Positions 22,013 to 33,418 of a stretch of DNA of 64,000 bases are shown here, piece after piece (within the stretch, counting starts at the first letter, position 1; each line of letters starts with the position of its first letter). The DNA is from Semisulcospira habei (Eukaryota; Mollusca; Gastropoda; Semisulcospiridae). Location: NCBI GenBank assembly GCA_036245525.1, contig BTPG01000004.1, forward strand, positions 163,003,025 through 163,067,024, given 5' to 3'. The translations under genes and the position numbers were made by a program. The notes under the pieces were generated by a model. The model was not told where the DNA came from, did no database searches, and saw only the letters and a list, made by a program, of their open reading frames with translations.

Positions 22013-22424
22013 CCTCCTTGTTCACAGTACATTGTTGCAGCAAGTGTGAAAAGTTTCCGGCAATTTTTGGAGTCGCTCTGAGTGAGTGTGGTGGATATTT
22101 GTCACACTTACGATTAATATTGTAAGTAAGTACTTCTGATGGTTATACAGCATCCTTGGTGTCTTTATAACTTTGTTCAATCAATAGAAGCTGGATTCAT
22201 GGTTTTTGGAAAGACAGACGACCAGAAATAGAAGGGTACCCATCAGCGGTGACTCATTAGCGGTTTCACCAGACAGTCTCACTTTAAAGTAAATAATTGT
22301 AAAGCAATATGCTCAAGGAGGCCGAAGTAAACAATTTTCAGTAAAAACAGTTTATTCTTCTGAGGAATGAAAACATCTCCAATGTCATCTTCAGCTTCTG
22401 GCCATTGGACAAACCTGATCTTCT
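22013..22424. other. Intron sequence, nothing recognised
   Basis: About 410 bp of unremarkable AT-rich DNA between the end of MITE copy 1 and MITE copy 2. No open frame, motif or repeat was identified. Confidence 0.5.
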
Positions 22425-22574
22425 ACATTAGGAGATGGATTGATAATTCAAATGTAGTGCCAGATTAGCTTGGCACCTGATGGCGCCAAGCTAATCTGGC
22501 ACTACCCTGGATTTGCATGGTCTATGTATCTCCTGCAACCGGTATATTGTTGTGAAGTGACCCCTCCAAAATTT
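22425..22574. mobile_element. Hairpin MITE copy 2
   Basis: Fold-back arms agtgccagattagcttggc (from about 22459) and gccaagctaatctggcact (to about 22503), with flanking ggagatggattg and tatctcctgcaaccgg, then the family tail cctccaaaatttggg. The TTAA start is not clear in this copy. Its tail runs into a 48-bp tandem array. Confidence 0.75.
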
Positions 22575-22956
22575 GGGAAATGTGGCCTTGGGGTGAAATA
22601 AAGCCACCGCTTGCTAGCAAGTGGGAAATGTGGCCTTGGGGTGAAATAAAGCCACCGCTTGCTAGCAAGTGGGAAATGTGGCCTTGGGGTGAAATAAAGC
22701 CACCGCTTGCTAGCAAGTGGGAAATGTGGCCTTGGGGTGAAATAAAGCACCGCTTGCTAGCAAGTGGGAAATGTGGCCTTGGGGTGAAATAAAGCCACCG
22801 CTTGCTAGCAAGTGGGAAATGTGGCCTTGGGGTGAAATAAAGCCACCGCTTGCTAGCAAGTGGGAAATGTGGCCTTGGGGTGAAATAAAGCCACCGCTTG
22901 CTAGCAAGTGGGAAATGTGGCCTTGGGGTGAAATAAAGCCACCGCTTGCTAGCAAG
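22575..22956. repeat. 48-bp tandem repeat, 8 units
   Basis: Unit gggaaatgtggccttggggt followed by gaaataaagccaccgcttgc and tagcaagt, repeated eight times with one 1-bp loss (near 22749). The first half of the unit is the tail of the adjacent hairpin MITE, so the array was amplified from it. The stretch gcttgctagcaag is nearly palindromic. Confidence 0.95.
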
Positions 22957-23052
22957 AGACATAAATTGTATGAGCCCCTGCAGCTGGGGTTGATGACAAT
23001 CTATGCTTCTCACAGCTGGCGGGGTGTGACTGGGCAAGTGGTGTGTCCTTAC

Positions 23053-23190
23053 AAAGCTTGGTGAGGGCCAGGAGAGACGTGTTGACAGCCAGAGACAATT
23101 CTATTGGCAGCTCGGGGGGCACCACTGAAGTCAGGATCAAAGTGCACTCTAAAAATAGCTTGTATCGATTACGGTTGGGGTTCTCTGTGC
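23053..23190 (-). CDS. ATP13A1: ATP13A1 exon with the M4 PPELP motif
   Basis: The minus strand encodes [19 protein letters not shown] and [20 protein letters not shown], ending [16 protein letters not shown] is the P5A-type signature in transmembrane segment M4 that shapes the substrate site. The acceptor tgttttgcag lies at 23191-23192 and the donor GTAAGG at 23051-23052 (CTTT/GTAAGG). Phase: the upstream exon ends in G, this one starts with GC (Gly) and ends with T, completed to Phe in the next exon. The exon is 138 bp. A partial duplicate of its 5' end and acceptor lies just upstream in the gene (23321-23492). Confidence 0.94.
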
Positions 23191-23492
23191 CTGCAAAACA
23201 CACAAATAATGCCACATTTCAATACAAACACCAACAGTACAAACAACAAAAACATTACTCTCCTGAAGATACTAGTGATTAACATATGAAAACTTCTCTT
23301 TCAATTATGCTGTCAGTCATTCTAAAAACAACTTGTATCGATTAGGGTTTGGGTTCTCTGTGCCTGCAAAACAAGTAAACAACACTATATTTCAATGCAA
23401 ACACCAACAGTACACACAAACAAAAACATCACTTTCCTGTAGACACTGGTGACATAACGTAAGAAAACTTCTCTTTCAATGATGTCAATCAT
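23149..23492. repeat. Tandem duplication of the exon 23053-23190 acceptor region
   Basis: Two ~172-bp units (about 23149-23320 and 23321-23492) share cttgtatcgatta, gttctctgtgcctgcaaaac, acaccaacagtac and gaaaacttctctttcaat. The second unit carries a copy of the splice acceptor (AG at 23364-23365) and the first ~45 nt of the exon, followed by an in-frame TGA. Confidence 0.88.
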
Positions 23493-23566
23493 GTTACCCA
23501 TGATCTACACACACGGCTGTCAATGTTACGCCAAATTTATGCCATTCTTGCTCATTCAGAAATATG

Positions 23567-23823
23567 ATTTTTTTTTCTAAAATGTATTTTTGGTTAAAAT
23601 ACTTACCGATGGCATTACTATATGGAATACACTCTATAGCCTATCGATTTCAGCCCAAAGTTGTGTCCCCTACACAACTGGGGAGGAGACACCGGGGATC
23701 CAGACATAGGGGCCCCGGGTGGCCTCCCCTTACTACCCTATCCCGGCAAGCATAGGGCAAACTCCTGTCAGTTTCACACTTAGCCAAAAAGAGGCAAGCG
23801 GGGCAGGAGGGAGGGCTGTCCGA
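23567..23823. repeat. Left inverted terminal repeat of DIRS C
   Basis: Matches the reverse complement of 40020-40216: cttaccgatggcattacta, gttgtgtcccctacacaac, ggccccgggtggcctcccc and tcctgtcagtttcac. Confidence 0.92.
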
Positions 23824-23922
23824 GTAATGCCATCGGTAAGTATTTTTCAAAAAAATACATTTTAGAAAAAAAATTCATTTGTTTTTTCAAAATACATTAC
23901 CGATGGCATTACTATATGGAAG
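23824..23922. repeat. Internal complementary region of DIRS C
   Basis: Reads taatgccatcggtaagtatt, then aaaaatacattttag, tcatttgttttttcaaaata and cattaccgatggcattac: the two outer element ends joined in inverted sense, as in DIRS B and D. Confidence 0.88.
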
Positions 23923-24020
23923 AATAACGAAGAGGAGGAGGGTGCCGACCCTAAGCCCAGAACTTAATCCCCCCGCCGGCCCACGCAGGAGCACTCCCGA
24001 CAATTTCAGCTAGGACGTGC

Positions 24021-24780
24021 CTAAAGCGCCAGTGGCGCACGGAGGGAGTGCTGGACCGCTGAGGAGAAGTCGCCCACCTGAACCAGGGAGTCACGCTGGC
24101 CGGATAGGTCTCGGAGGAAGAAGCGGGCGAAGGTGGAGTCTGCACGCCTGCCGACTGCTGTAATAATGTCCTTAACCGAGCAGTTGCAAGCCAGGATCAC
24201 GCTGGTGGCTACTGCTCCCCCTTCATGCGCTCGGATCTGCAAAGGTCTATTCCCGTTAGGGGAGAGATCCTGTTAAGCCAACCGAATCCCCCACCAAAGC
24301 CCTAGCCGGGTCCTGTTAATGCAACTCGTGGGCTAGGTCCGTCCCACTGAGAGGATGTACAGTGAGCATCTGGGGTGCAGCCGAGGGCAGGCGGTTCTTG
24401 GCCAGAAAGGACGGGTCGGCGAGAAGCTGCGCAGAGCCGTCGGAACGAAACTGCAGACAGGCGGGTCGTACCGAGAGCACGTGAAGCTCGCTCACGCAAA
24501 ACACTGTGGCGAGAGCCAGAAGGAAACATGTTTCCCGGGTCAGGTCGTAGAACCGTGCCAAAGGCAGGGGTTCGAAGCGGTCCATATTTAGCCACATCAG
24601 TACCAAGGCGAGGACCCACCGAGGTAAGAGGGAACGGGAGATCGGACGTCGGAGCTCCAGTGAGCCAACAGGTCCGAAAGGTCATTGCAAGGGCCTGGAT
24701 CCGGAAGGCCCAGGCGGCGGTAAGTATCTGCGATCATGGCACGGTAGCCCTTGACGGTAACAAAGGCTAAGCCTTGATCG
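24021..24780 (-). pseudogene. DIRS C tyrosine recombinase, catalytically dead C-terminal part
   Basis: The minus strand shows MQIRAHEGGAVATSV and ADSTFARFFLRDLSGQ, followed by QVGDFSSAVQHSLRAPLAL. Compared with DIRS B, the HxxR arginine is replaced (HEVR versus HEGG) and the nucleophilic tyrosine is phenylalanine (RFYLRDL versus RFFLRDL). Upstream are RETCFLLALATVFCVSELH and a KGYRAMIADTYRRLGLPDPG segment. LINE 5 cuts the gene at 24780; the frame resumes at 34061 with LAEFFLRLFDDQG. Confidence 0.85.
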
Positions 24781-25071
24781 TTAGTTAGTTAGTTAGTTAT
24801 TTGGGTTTAACGCCGAGCAGGCAACTAAGGCCATCTCACGGCGGGAAGGGTAAAAATCTGGTCAGCCAGACTAAAAGAAAGGTCTTAAGACATGATGTAA
24901 ATATACCTTAAAAATATGTCAGGCTAAAATGTCGCACAGGTCTTTAAAGAAAACGTCGAAAGACTCTCAAAAAGGTCAAAATAATAGAAACATCATAATC
25001 TATAAACGCTCAAATCTTATTAAAAATATGGCACTCTCTCAGAAAACTGAAGATCTTGTCCGGGGGCACAT

Positions 25072-28000
25072 TACTTACTTACGCCTGTCACCCCTACCCG
25101 GGTATAGGCCGTCGACGAGAGACCTCCAGCAACTCCTGTCCTGTGCTTCTCCTTCGATTCTACTCCAGGTGGTTCCCAGTCTCTTGATGTCTGCTTGGAG
25201 GTCTCGACGCCAGGAGTTTCTCGGCCTACCTCTTTTCCTCTTTCCCTGGGGGTTCCATGACAATGCCTGCCTAGTGATACTGGAAGCTAGCTTTCTCAGA
25301 CTGTGACCGATCCATCCCCATCTTCTTCGCCCAATTTCATTCTCTGCTGTTATCTGCTCTGTTCTCTCCCAGAGTCTGACGTTGCTGATCTTCTCTGGCC
25401 AGTGGATTTTCAAAATTCTTCTAAGGCAACTGTTCATGAAGGTCTGTACTCTGTTGACTGTGGTTTTTGTCAATCTCCATGTCTCTGCTCCATATAGGAG
25501 AACTGCTTTTACATTGGAGTTGAAAATCTGGACTTTGGTGTGTTGTGACAGCTCTCTGGAACTCCACACTTTTTTCAACTGGAGAAAGGCTGCTCTGGCT
25601 TTACCGATTCGTGCTCTGACATCTGCATCAGTGCCGCCTTTTTTGTCGATGATGCTCCCGAGATAGGTGAAGGACTCCACCTCCTCCAACGGGGTGCCAG
25701 CAAGCAAGACTGGTTCTTCCCTGGTTGCGTTCAGCCTCATTGTCTTTGTTTTCTGTTTGTGAATGGTGAGGCCCACTTGGGACGAGATGTCAGCAAGCCT
25801 CGTGGTCTTGTCCTGCATTTGTTGATGAGTGTGGGACAGTAATGCCAAGTCGTCTGCAAAATCGAGGTCGTCAAGCTGTGTCCAGAGTGTCCACTGTATT
25901 CCACTTTGTCTGTGCTCTGTGGTCATCTTCATGACCCAGTCTATGGCCAGTAGGAAGAGGAACGGAGACAGCAGACACCCCTGCCTGACACCAGTTCTGA
26001 CCTGGAGCTCTCTGGTGAACTGCCCTTCGTGGATCACGCGACATGTCATGCCATCATAGCTGCTCTTGATCAGGCGGACGAGCTTTGTGGGTACACCGTA
26101 GTGTCGTAGAAGTTTCCACAGAGTCTCTCAGTCCACGCTGTCAAATGCTTTCTCATAATCCACAAAGTTGACGTACAGCGGGGAGCTCCACTCCAGAGAC
26201 TGTTCCACGATGATGCGGAGAGTGGCGATCTGGTCTGTACATGTTCTTCCTGAATCCTGCTTGCTGGTCTCTCAGCTGGGGGTCAACGGAGCTCTTCATT
26301 CTCTCTAGGATGATCCTGTTGAAGACCTTTCCTGGTACTGACAGCAAGGTGATTCCTCTGTAGTTGGAACACTTGCTGAGGTCGCCTTTCTTGGGAAGCT
26401 TGATTAGGTACCCCTCCTTCCAGTCAGCTGGCATCACCTCCTCTTCCCAGATCTTTCCAAACAGTGGGTACAGCATCTCAACTGTTGTCTCTAGGTCTGC
26501 TTTCAGAGACTCCGCTGGGATGCCATCTGGCCCTGCTGCTTTGCCATTCTTCAAAAATGCCACTGCTTTTCTGATCTCTTCCCGGCTGGGTCTGTCACAG
26601 CTGATGGGTAGGTCGGTCTCTGCCGGCTGGATGTCGGGGGGGTCGGGTGGGCTAGGTCTGTTCAGTAACTCTTCAAAATACTCGGCCCATCTGTCGAGTT
26701 GGTCTGCTCTGTCTGCAATAGGCTTGCCTTCTTTGTCTTTTACTGGTCTTTCTGTATGGCCATACTTACCCGACAATCTTCTGGTAATGTCGTAGAGCTG
26801 TTTCATGTTGCCGCTGCCTGCTGCCTTTTCTGCCTCTGCTGCCAGGCTGTCTGTGTAGGCCCTCTTGTCTGCCCTGATACTCCTCTTCACCTCGCGGTTG
26901 GCTTCCGAGTATTCCCCGTGCCCTTACTTTGGCTGCTCTCGTGCGACTGTTGTTGACCGCTGCTTTCTTCTGCTTCCTCACTTCTATCTTCTTCAAGGTC
27001 TGTGCCGACAGCCAGTCCTTGTGGTGGTGTTTCCTGAACCCTACAGTGTCTTTGCAGGTTGAGTTCAGCGCCTCTCTAACTGCCTTCCACTGCTGCTCTG
27101 TGGTGACCGCCTCCTCTTCATTTACTAGCTCCTGTAGCGCTTGAAACTGGTTGGACAGCACCAGTTTGAACTCTTCTCTAACTCCAGTTTCTCTCAGGAG
27201 GCCTACATTATAGCGCTGTCTTCTTGTTGTCTCTGTGCGGCTTTTCTTTAGCTTGAGCTTCATTCTTAAGGTAAGCAGATGGTGGTCTGAGGCGACATCT
27301 GCTCCCCTCCTCACTCGAACATCTTGAAGGGATCTTCTAAATTTCTTGCTAATGCAGATATGGTCTATTTGGTTCTCTGTTGTATGGTCAGGTGAGACCC
27401 AAGTTGCTTTGTGTATTCTTCTGTGTGGGAAGATGCTGCCTCCAATGACAAGTCGGTTTAGAGCACAAAAGTCTACAAACCTCTCCCCGTTCTCACTCAT
27501 CTCCGAGCCTAGTCCCTGTCTCCCCATCACCTGTATCCGGTGTTGTCCTCCCCTATTTTGGCATTAAAATCGCCCATGACGATAGTGATGTCTCGCTCCG
27601 CACATTTGTCCACGGCACTCTGGAGTCGGTCGTAGAACTCTTGTTTCTCTTCCTCGTCACTGTCATTGGTGGGCGCATAACACTGGATGACATTCAGCTT
27701 GAGCTTTTTCTTGGTTCTAAAGGCTGCTGTTATAATTCTTGGCCCAAGAGGTTCCCAGCCCATCAGCGCTCTCTGTGCCACTGGTGACAGCATGAGTGCT
27801 ACTCCTTCTGTATGGGGGGCATTCTCCTCTTCATGACCTGAATACAGAATCATCTCCCCACTTAACAGCCTTTTCTAGCCAGACTGCGTCCATCTGGCTT
27901 CGCTGATGCCTAGCAGGGAAAGATTGTACTTTTGCATTTCCGCTGCTATCTGGGCGGCCTTGCCGCTCTGGTACATGGTCTTGACGTTCCATGTGCCCAT

Positions 28001-28357
28001 GGTTGTATCCCTGGATAGAGAGAGGCGGCTCGGTCCTGTGGCTTCCGAAGACTTCCGGCTTTCACCACAGGACGTCATAAGTCTTCTAGTAGAAGAACCT
28101 TCCTCCTCCAGGAAAGGAATTACTGTTAGTCTTTTCGTCGGCGTTTTTGTAGCTATTTCCTTTTTTGCAGGGTGGGGAAGCTACCCCCACGCCCAACCCC
28201 CTTACTAGGAGGACCAGGGGTTTTCTGTTGGGGTCACCTTCCCTTAGACCATGTTGGTTCACGGCACCTTATTTCATTCGGTGCACCCCTCTCACGAGGG
28301 ACCCCCTATCCACCACCCAGGGGACGCGCCTCAACGCCGTATGGTCCCAGCGCGAGG
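25072..28357 (-). mobile_element. LINE 3, APE-RT non-LTR element nested in LINE 5
   Basis: Same family as LINE 4 (53877-57578) and very similar along its whole length. Its 5' end is ctcgcgctgggaccat (minus strand, 28357) and its 3' end is a (TAAG)n tail at 25072. The target duplication ccgggggcacat lies at 25060-25071 and 28358-28369. It interrupts the last codons of LINE 5 ORF2. Length about 3.29 kb, full length by comparison with LINE 4. Confidence 0.92.
25075..28078 (-). pseudogene. LINE 3 endonuclease-RT ORF, broken
   Basis: Minus-strand pieces in order: GTWNVKTMYQSGKAAQ and GISEARWTQSG (28078-27875); VMGDFNAKIGED (near 27560); WVSPDHTTENQIDHICIS and ASDHHLL (27000-27500); [27 protein letters not shown] and QQAGFRKN (26153-26890); VRTGVRQGCLLSPFLFLL and FADDLALLSHTH (25075-26049). 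At least four frameshifts or stops separate them (near 27870, 27530, 26900 and 26100-26240). The corresponding positions in LINE 4 carry different lesions. Confidence 0.85.
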
Positions 28358-31300
28358 CCGGGGGCACATCCCGGAACAAAATCTTCAAGGAGTCTGCCGT
28401 GAAATGTTTATACCTTGTGTCGATTAGATCAGCACAAGACAACAAAAAGTGTTGAACAGAGTACTGCTCGTCGCAGGCATAACACCATGGACGCTGCTCC
28501 TGTTTAAGTAAATAAGAGTGCGTAACATACGTGTGGCCGATGTGGAGCCGAGCCAGGACAGTCTCCTCACGACGGCTGCCGCAGCGATAAGGCAGACCGT
28601 CGGACAACTTAGGAAGGGCTTCATGCAGCTTGTTAGCTTCCTCTTTGTCCCACTCGGACTGCCACTCACGGGCTATGTACGCACTAGCCACATGTCTAAA
28701 ATCACTATAAACAGTCTGTGTGTCAGGGACAGGGTCATTGCGGGCATCGTTGGCAGCAGAATCTGCGATCCTGTTGCCTTCGATGCCCACATGCCCTGGC
28801 ACCCAAATAAAAATGATATCATAATATTCCTTCATCAAGTCCGCGTGGAGCTCTCTGATCTGCACCAGCAGTGGGTGGTCATTTCCTGTGCCCTGAAGGG
28901 CCTGCAGGGCAGAAAGAGAGTCAGACAGAATCAGGAAGTTCCTTTCTCTAGATCGATAAGCATGCCTGAGTGCCAGCAGAACCGCCTGCAGTTCCGCACT
29001 AAATACAGATGAGTGGTCTGGGAGGCGGTGCTTAAATGGGCGTCTAGGATGGCGAGAGGACACTGCAGCCGCAGCCACTCTCCCATCCTCAGACTTTGAC
29101 CCATCGGTATAGATGCGACAATAGCCAGGAAAAATTGAAAGCAGTTCATTGAGGCTCTGTTGGTATATGGCTGGTGGAGTAGAGTCTTTCTTGTGGGCAG
29201 TCAAGTCCAGCAAGATGTCAGGAACTGGTAAGAGCCAAGGTGGAGTGATGTGTTGCAGGGATTCCGAAACTGTCCAGGTCCAATCCGGCCGCCTGCAGAT
29301 GAGGTCGGACACGGAAAGAAGTGGACGGACAGCTCCCGGATGGGTATCATAAATCTCTGCAAACGATGGTTTAAAAACACAATCATAGGCAGGATTGTCT
29401 GGACGGGCCTTCAGTTTCAGAATGTAGCTGAGCATGAGGCGGATGCGGCGGAGCTTGAGAGAAGGCTCCCCTGCCTCGGCATACAGACTAGGAACTGGAG
29501 ACGTCCTGAAGGCCCCAAGACATATCCGCAGACCCTGATGGTGAATTGTGTTCAGACGCTGTAGCACAGACTTGGAAGCTGAGCCATACACCACAGAGCC
29601 GTAATCCAGTTTGGACCGAACAAGGGCCCGGTACAGACGAAGTAAGCACCCCAGTCAGTACGACCGACGACACGAAGAATGTCGAGAGCCTTCTGACAAG
29701 AGGTTCTAAGGTAATTAATATGGTTGCGGAAGGTAAGTCTTTTGTCAAAAATGACCCCCAGAAACTTTGCCTCCTCGGCCACCTTAATCGGCACTCCAGC
29801 AATGCTCAGGCTAGGTTCTGGAAAAAATTTCGTCTGGTTAGTAAAATGCACACAGACAGTCTTGGAGGGCGAGAACTTGAATCCATTGAGAGACACCCAC
29901 CGCTGGATGCGATCAACGCACAGCTGCAAGCGCCTCTCAAGGGACGCAAGTCCTCGACCACGTGCGCACAAAGCAAAGTCGTCAACAAACAAAGAGCATT
30001 CAGAATCATCCTTGATGGCCTTTATAATGTTATTAATTTTAATACTAAATAAAACAGGAGATAGAATGCTGCCCTGTGGGACACCCATCTCCTGTTCAAA
30101 GGAGTCGGAGAGGGTGGAGCCCACACGGACATGGAACAACCGGTTAGTCAAAAAATTGTGAATAAAAACGGGCAGGTGCCCTTTAAAACCCATGTCCAAC
30201 AAGTCAGACATTATGCCATACTTCCAGGTAGTGTCATACGCCTTCTCAAGATCGAAGAAAATTGCATAGACATGCTGCTTGTTGACAAAAGAATCTCGAA
30301 TAAATGATTCAAAGCGGACTAAATGGTCAGTTGTACTACGGAAGCGCCGGAAACCGCATTGGAGGTCTGTGAGGAGACCCTGTGACTCAAGATGCCACAC
30401 CAGGCGGGCGTTGACCAGGCGCTCCATAGTTTTACATAAACATGATGTCAAAGCGATAGGCCGGTAGTTGCCCGGGTCGGAAGGATCCTTACCCGGCTTG
30501 GGGATCGGTACAACCACAGCCTGGCGCCAAGACGGCGGAAAATGACCAGTTCTCCAGATATGGTTAAAGGCCTTGAGAAGTACAAGGAGTGACCTCTCAG
30601 GCAGATGCGTTAGGAATTGATAGTGGGCAGTATCTAGGCCAGCAGCAGAGTCATTACATTTCTGCAAAGCTTGCTGCAATTCTGATAATGTAAATGGGAC
30701 ATTATAGTCTTCTGAGTTATCGGACTTAAAATCACAAATACGAGACTCTCGCTTCTCCTTCTCTCTCTGGAAGAAAGGTGAATAATGCTCCGTTGAAGAA
30801 TTATGGGCAATGGTGGAGGCAAGCAAACTGGCCACAGCTTTTTTATCTGTAACCAAGCTGGCACCATCTCTAAGATGGCCAACAGAAGCCGAGCCACCTC
30901 TGCCCCTAATTCTCCGAACAGCCTTCCATACTTTCTGGGATGGAGTCCGAGAAGTTAAAGATGAGACGAAGCGTCTCCAGGAAGCACGGTGTTCACGTTT
31001 AAAAATGTAACGGGCTTTCGCCCTCTGTCTTTTAAAGGTTAAAATATTCACTTGCGACGGATTACAGAAAGCACGTCACTGAGCAGATTTGCGCGCTATT
31101 TGGGCCTTGCGGCACTCTTCGTTGAACCATGGTACTCTCGGCTTTCGAGGGACTGATGCGGAAGTTTTAGGGATGGTTTCACCCGCTACGTCCAACAAAA
31201 TAGTAGTAAAAGAAGAAATAGGTTCTTCAGATGACATGACCACCTCCTCTGTAATACGAGACTTACAGAGGGAGGTGAACAGAGGCCAGTCAGCTTTCTT

Positions 31301-31981
31301 AAGATTCCAGCGCCCCACCGGCGGATCCTCCCCACAGCTGACCGATGACAGGACTACTGGGAAGTGGTCACTACCACACAGGTCATCGTGAACCTTCCAG
31401 TCAAAGTCCAGCATGAGAGAAGAATCACACACAGTGAGGTCTAGAACAGAACTAGATCCTGAACCTGGGTTAGAGTATGTAGGTGAACCATCGTTAAAGA
31501 CACATAGGTTAAGTTGAGAAAAAACATCTTCTAACATCTGACCTCTGCCATCAAAGTGGTCACTACCCCAAAGGTGAGCGTGACCATTCAAATCGCCCAT
31601 GAGAATAAAGGGAGGGGGCAGTTGATCAACTAAATTAAAAAAATCATTACTACAGACCCGCAGGGATGGTGGCAGGTAAATACTGCATATGGTTATGGTC
31701 TTCTTCAAGGTAACCCGAGCTGCGACAGCCTGAAGACAGGTGTCGATGCTAACGGGGCTACATAAAATTTGGCTACTAATGAGAAGAGCCACTCCACTCG
31801 AGCGCCTCTCCGAATCAGAGCCTTTATGTATAACGTTAAAACCATTAAAGGACACAGGGTCAGAAGTCTTCAGGTAAGTCTCCTGAAGGGGTTATAGCAC
31901 TTGACTAAAAGACTAAAAGACGTAATTCCTCAAAGTTAGCTTGAAAACCACGACAATTCCACTGAAGCAGAGAGTCCATGA

Positions 31982-33418
31982 TTATGTCTTATCTGGGGTT
32001 GCTGAGTTTTTCCCCCCTTTTTCCTTTGCCTTCGAAGGAGTCGGAGAAACAGAGGGGGGCCGGCTCCCGGGCCTCCTCTGGTTCTTAGGAGATGAAGGGG
32101 GTGGAGCTGCCGCAGCATCGGCAACTTCCACTCCCTCCATCTGCTCCTCCAATGCAGCATATTTGTTTTGAAGGGGGACATCAGTGTTCCCCTTCTGGGC
32201 CCGTGCGCACGGCGGTCCCATAGATTTCTTAGACTTCTGGTCCTGGGCAGCGGTCCTGCCGCTAGAGTTAGCGGCCTTAGAAGGCTGACCAGAGCCAGAA
32301 ACCTTTGGCGTTGACAAACTAGCAGGTTTGGGTGGGGGCTGAGGCTTAGGGGCAGCAGAAGGCGGTGCCACCGGACCGGTAGCGTCCGCCCTCTGCGTTC
32401 CCTGGCTCCTCGTCACCACCGGAGGAGGGTTACTCTCCAGGGGCGAGAGGAGCCGAGGCTCCGCCCCCAACCAAGAAGTTGGTGTTTGACAAGAGAAGTC
32501 TTTGGTGGGGCGCTTGCCTGCCACCGCAGCACTGAAAGTATACACAAAGTTGTTATTTGAGTTTGGCGCCGCCTCAGCTGCACCAGGACCGTCAACCAGT
32601 TTTTTTGCGTCCGCAAAGGACAGCCCCTTCTCCACACGCACCTGCTGAATCCTGCACTCGGAGATCCAATGAGGGCACTTCTTGTCCGAAGCCATATGCG
32701 CCCCCTGGCAATTCACACAGAGGGGGATGGCTGTGCAGGACTCAGCAGTGTCCGGGCTTAGTGCAACGGGCGCATAGAGCCTCTGCCTGGCGGCATGTCT
32801 TCTGCCCATGGCCATACTTTTGGCACTTAAAGCACCGGATCGGGAGAGGGACGTACTTTTTCACTTTTAGGGAGTAGTAACCTCCCCAGATGGTAGTAGG
32901 AGTAGTGGGGGTGCCAAACGTCAGGATGATGGTAGGGAGACGGATCTCCCTACCACCTCGTTTGGAAATGAAGCGCCTGACGTAGGTCACCCCCTGTGAC
33001 TTAAGGTTCCGTACAAGTTCATCTTCAGACAGTTCAGCCAGTGCTTGATCTTTAATCACTCCTCTAGAGGAATTCATTGTTTTGTGGGGAGTGACCTCCA
33101 CTGGAGTGTCTCCGATGGAGGAGAGCCTCAGTAGCCCATTGGAGTGTGCCCGGGTACAGCACTCTACCAACAAGTCACCAGACCTGAGGCGCTGGGCCTC
33201 AGGCCTGCCAACACGGCTCCTGAGGGTCTCCCCTACCAGGAAAGGGTGCAGCTTTGAAACAGGCTTCTCTTTAACTTTGCTGTGGATAATGAGAAAGCGA
33301 GGCCAGGCGGCCGACGCCTGAGGTGTCGCTTCCTCACAGAGTCACTATCGTTCTCAATGACAATGTCGGCGGCTATGTGCCGCTTTGGTGCTAGTTTTGG
33401 TTTTTTGATATTTTCCAT
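31982..33418 (-). pseudogene. LINE 5 ORF1, gag-like with zinc knuckles
   Basis: Starts MENIKKPKLAPKRHIAADIV (33418). After a frameshift near 33200-33300 comes an RNA-binding-like region (KSQGVTYVRRFISKRGGREI) and CCHC knuckles: CFKCQKYGHGQKTC, CARCTKPGHC and CVNCQGAHMASDKKC. A Pro/Ala/Ser-rich tail ends GGKNSATPDKT at 31982, abutting the ORF2 start. A second frameshift lies within the knuckle region near 32780. The predicted role is RNA binding in the LINE RNP. Confidence 0.82.

Larger units (their letters stand above)
25010..31981 (-). pseudogene. LINE 5 ORF2: endonuclease, RT, RNase H and zinc-finger protein
   Basis: Starts at ATG 31979-31981 (MDSLLQWNCRGFQANFEEL). The endonuclease (to about 31079) has LMGDLNGHAHLWGS and SDHFPVVL. 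RT (29552-31051) has FDLEKAYDTTW, GVPQGSILSPVLFSI and the catalytic SLFVDDFALC. RNase H (about 28700-29200) shows RIYTDGSKSEDG, SAELQAVLLAL, LSDSLSALQAL and GNRIADSAA, followed by CYACDEQYSVQHFLLSC. The protein end (KIFSFLRECHIFNKI, stop at 25010-25012) lies beyond nested LINE 3. Lesions: a small frame-breaking duplication near 31895, an in-frame stop at 31076-31078, a frameshift near 29640 and the LINE 3 insertion. Confidence 0.87.

Noticed and set aside
22580..23064. Repetitive ORFs reading [13 protein letters not shown] and SPQGHISHLLASG
   Set aside because: Both strands of the 48-bp repeat are open because the unit length is a multiple of three; no coding evidence.
28269..28357. C-terminal extension of the LINE 5 RNase H protein into RRVPWVVDRGSLVRG
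   Set aside because: These codons are the antisense-free 5' UTR of nested LINE 3, shared with 53877 onward in LINE 4; the true LINE 5 end is at 25010.
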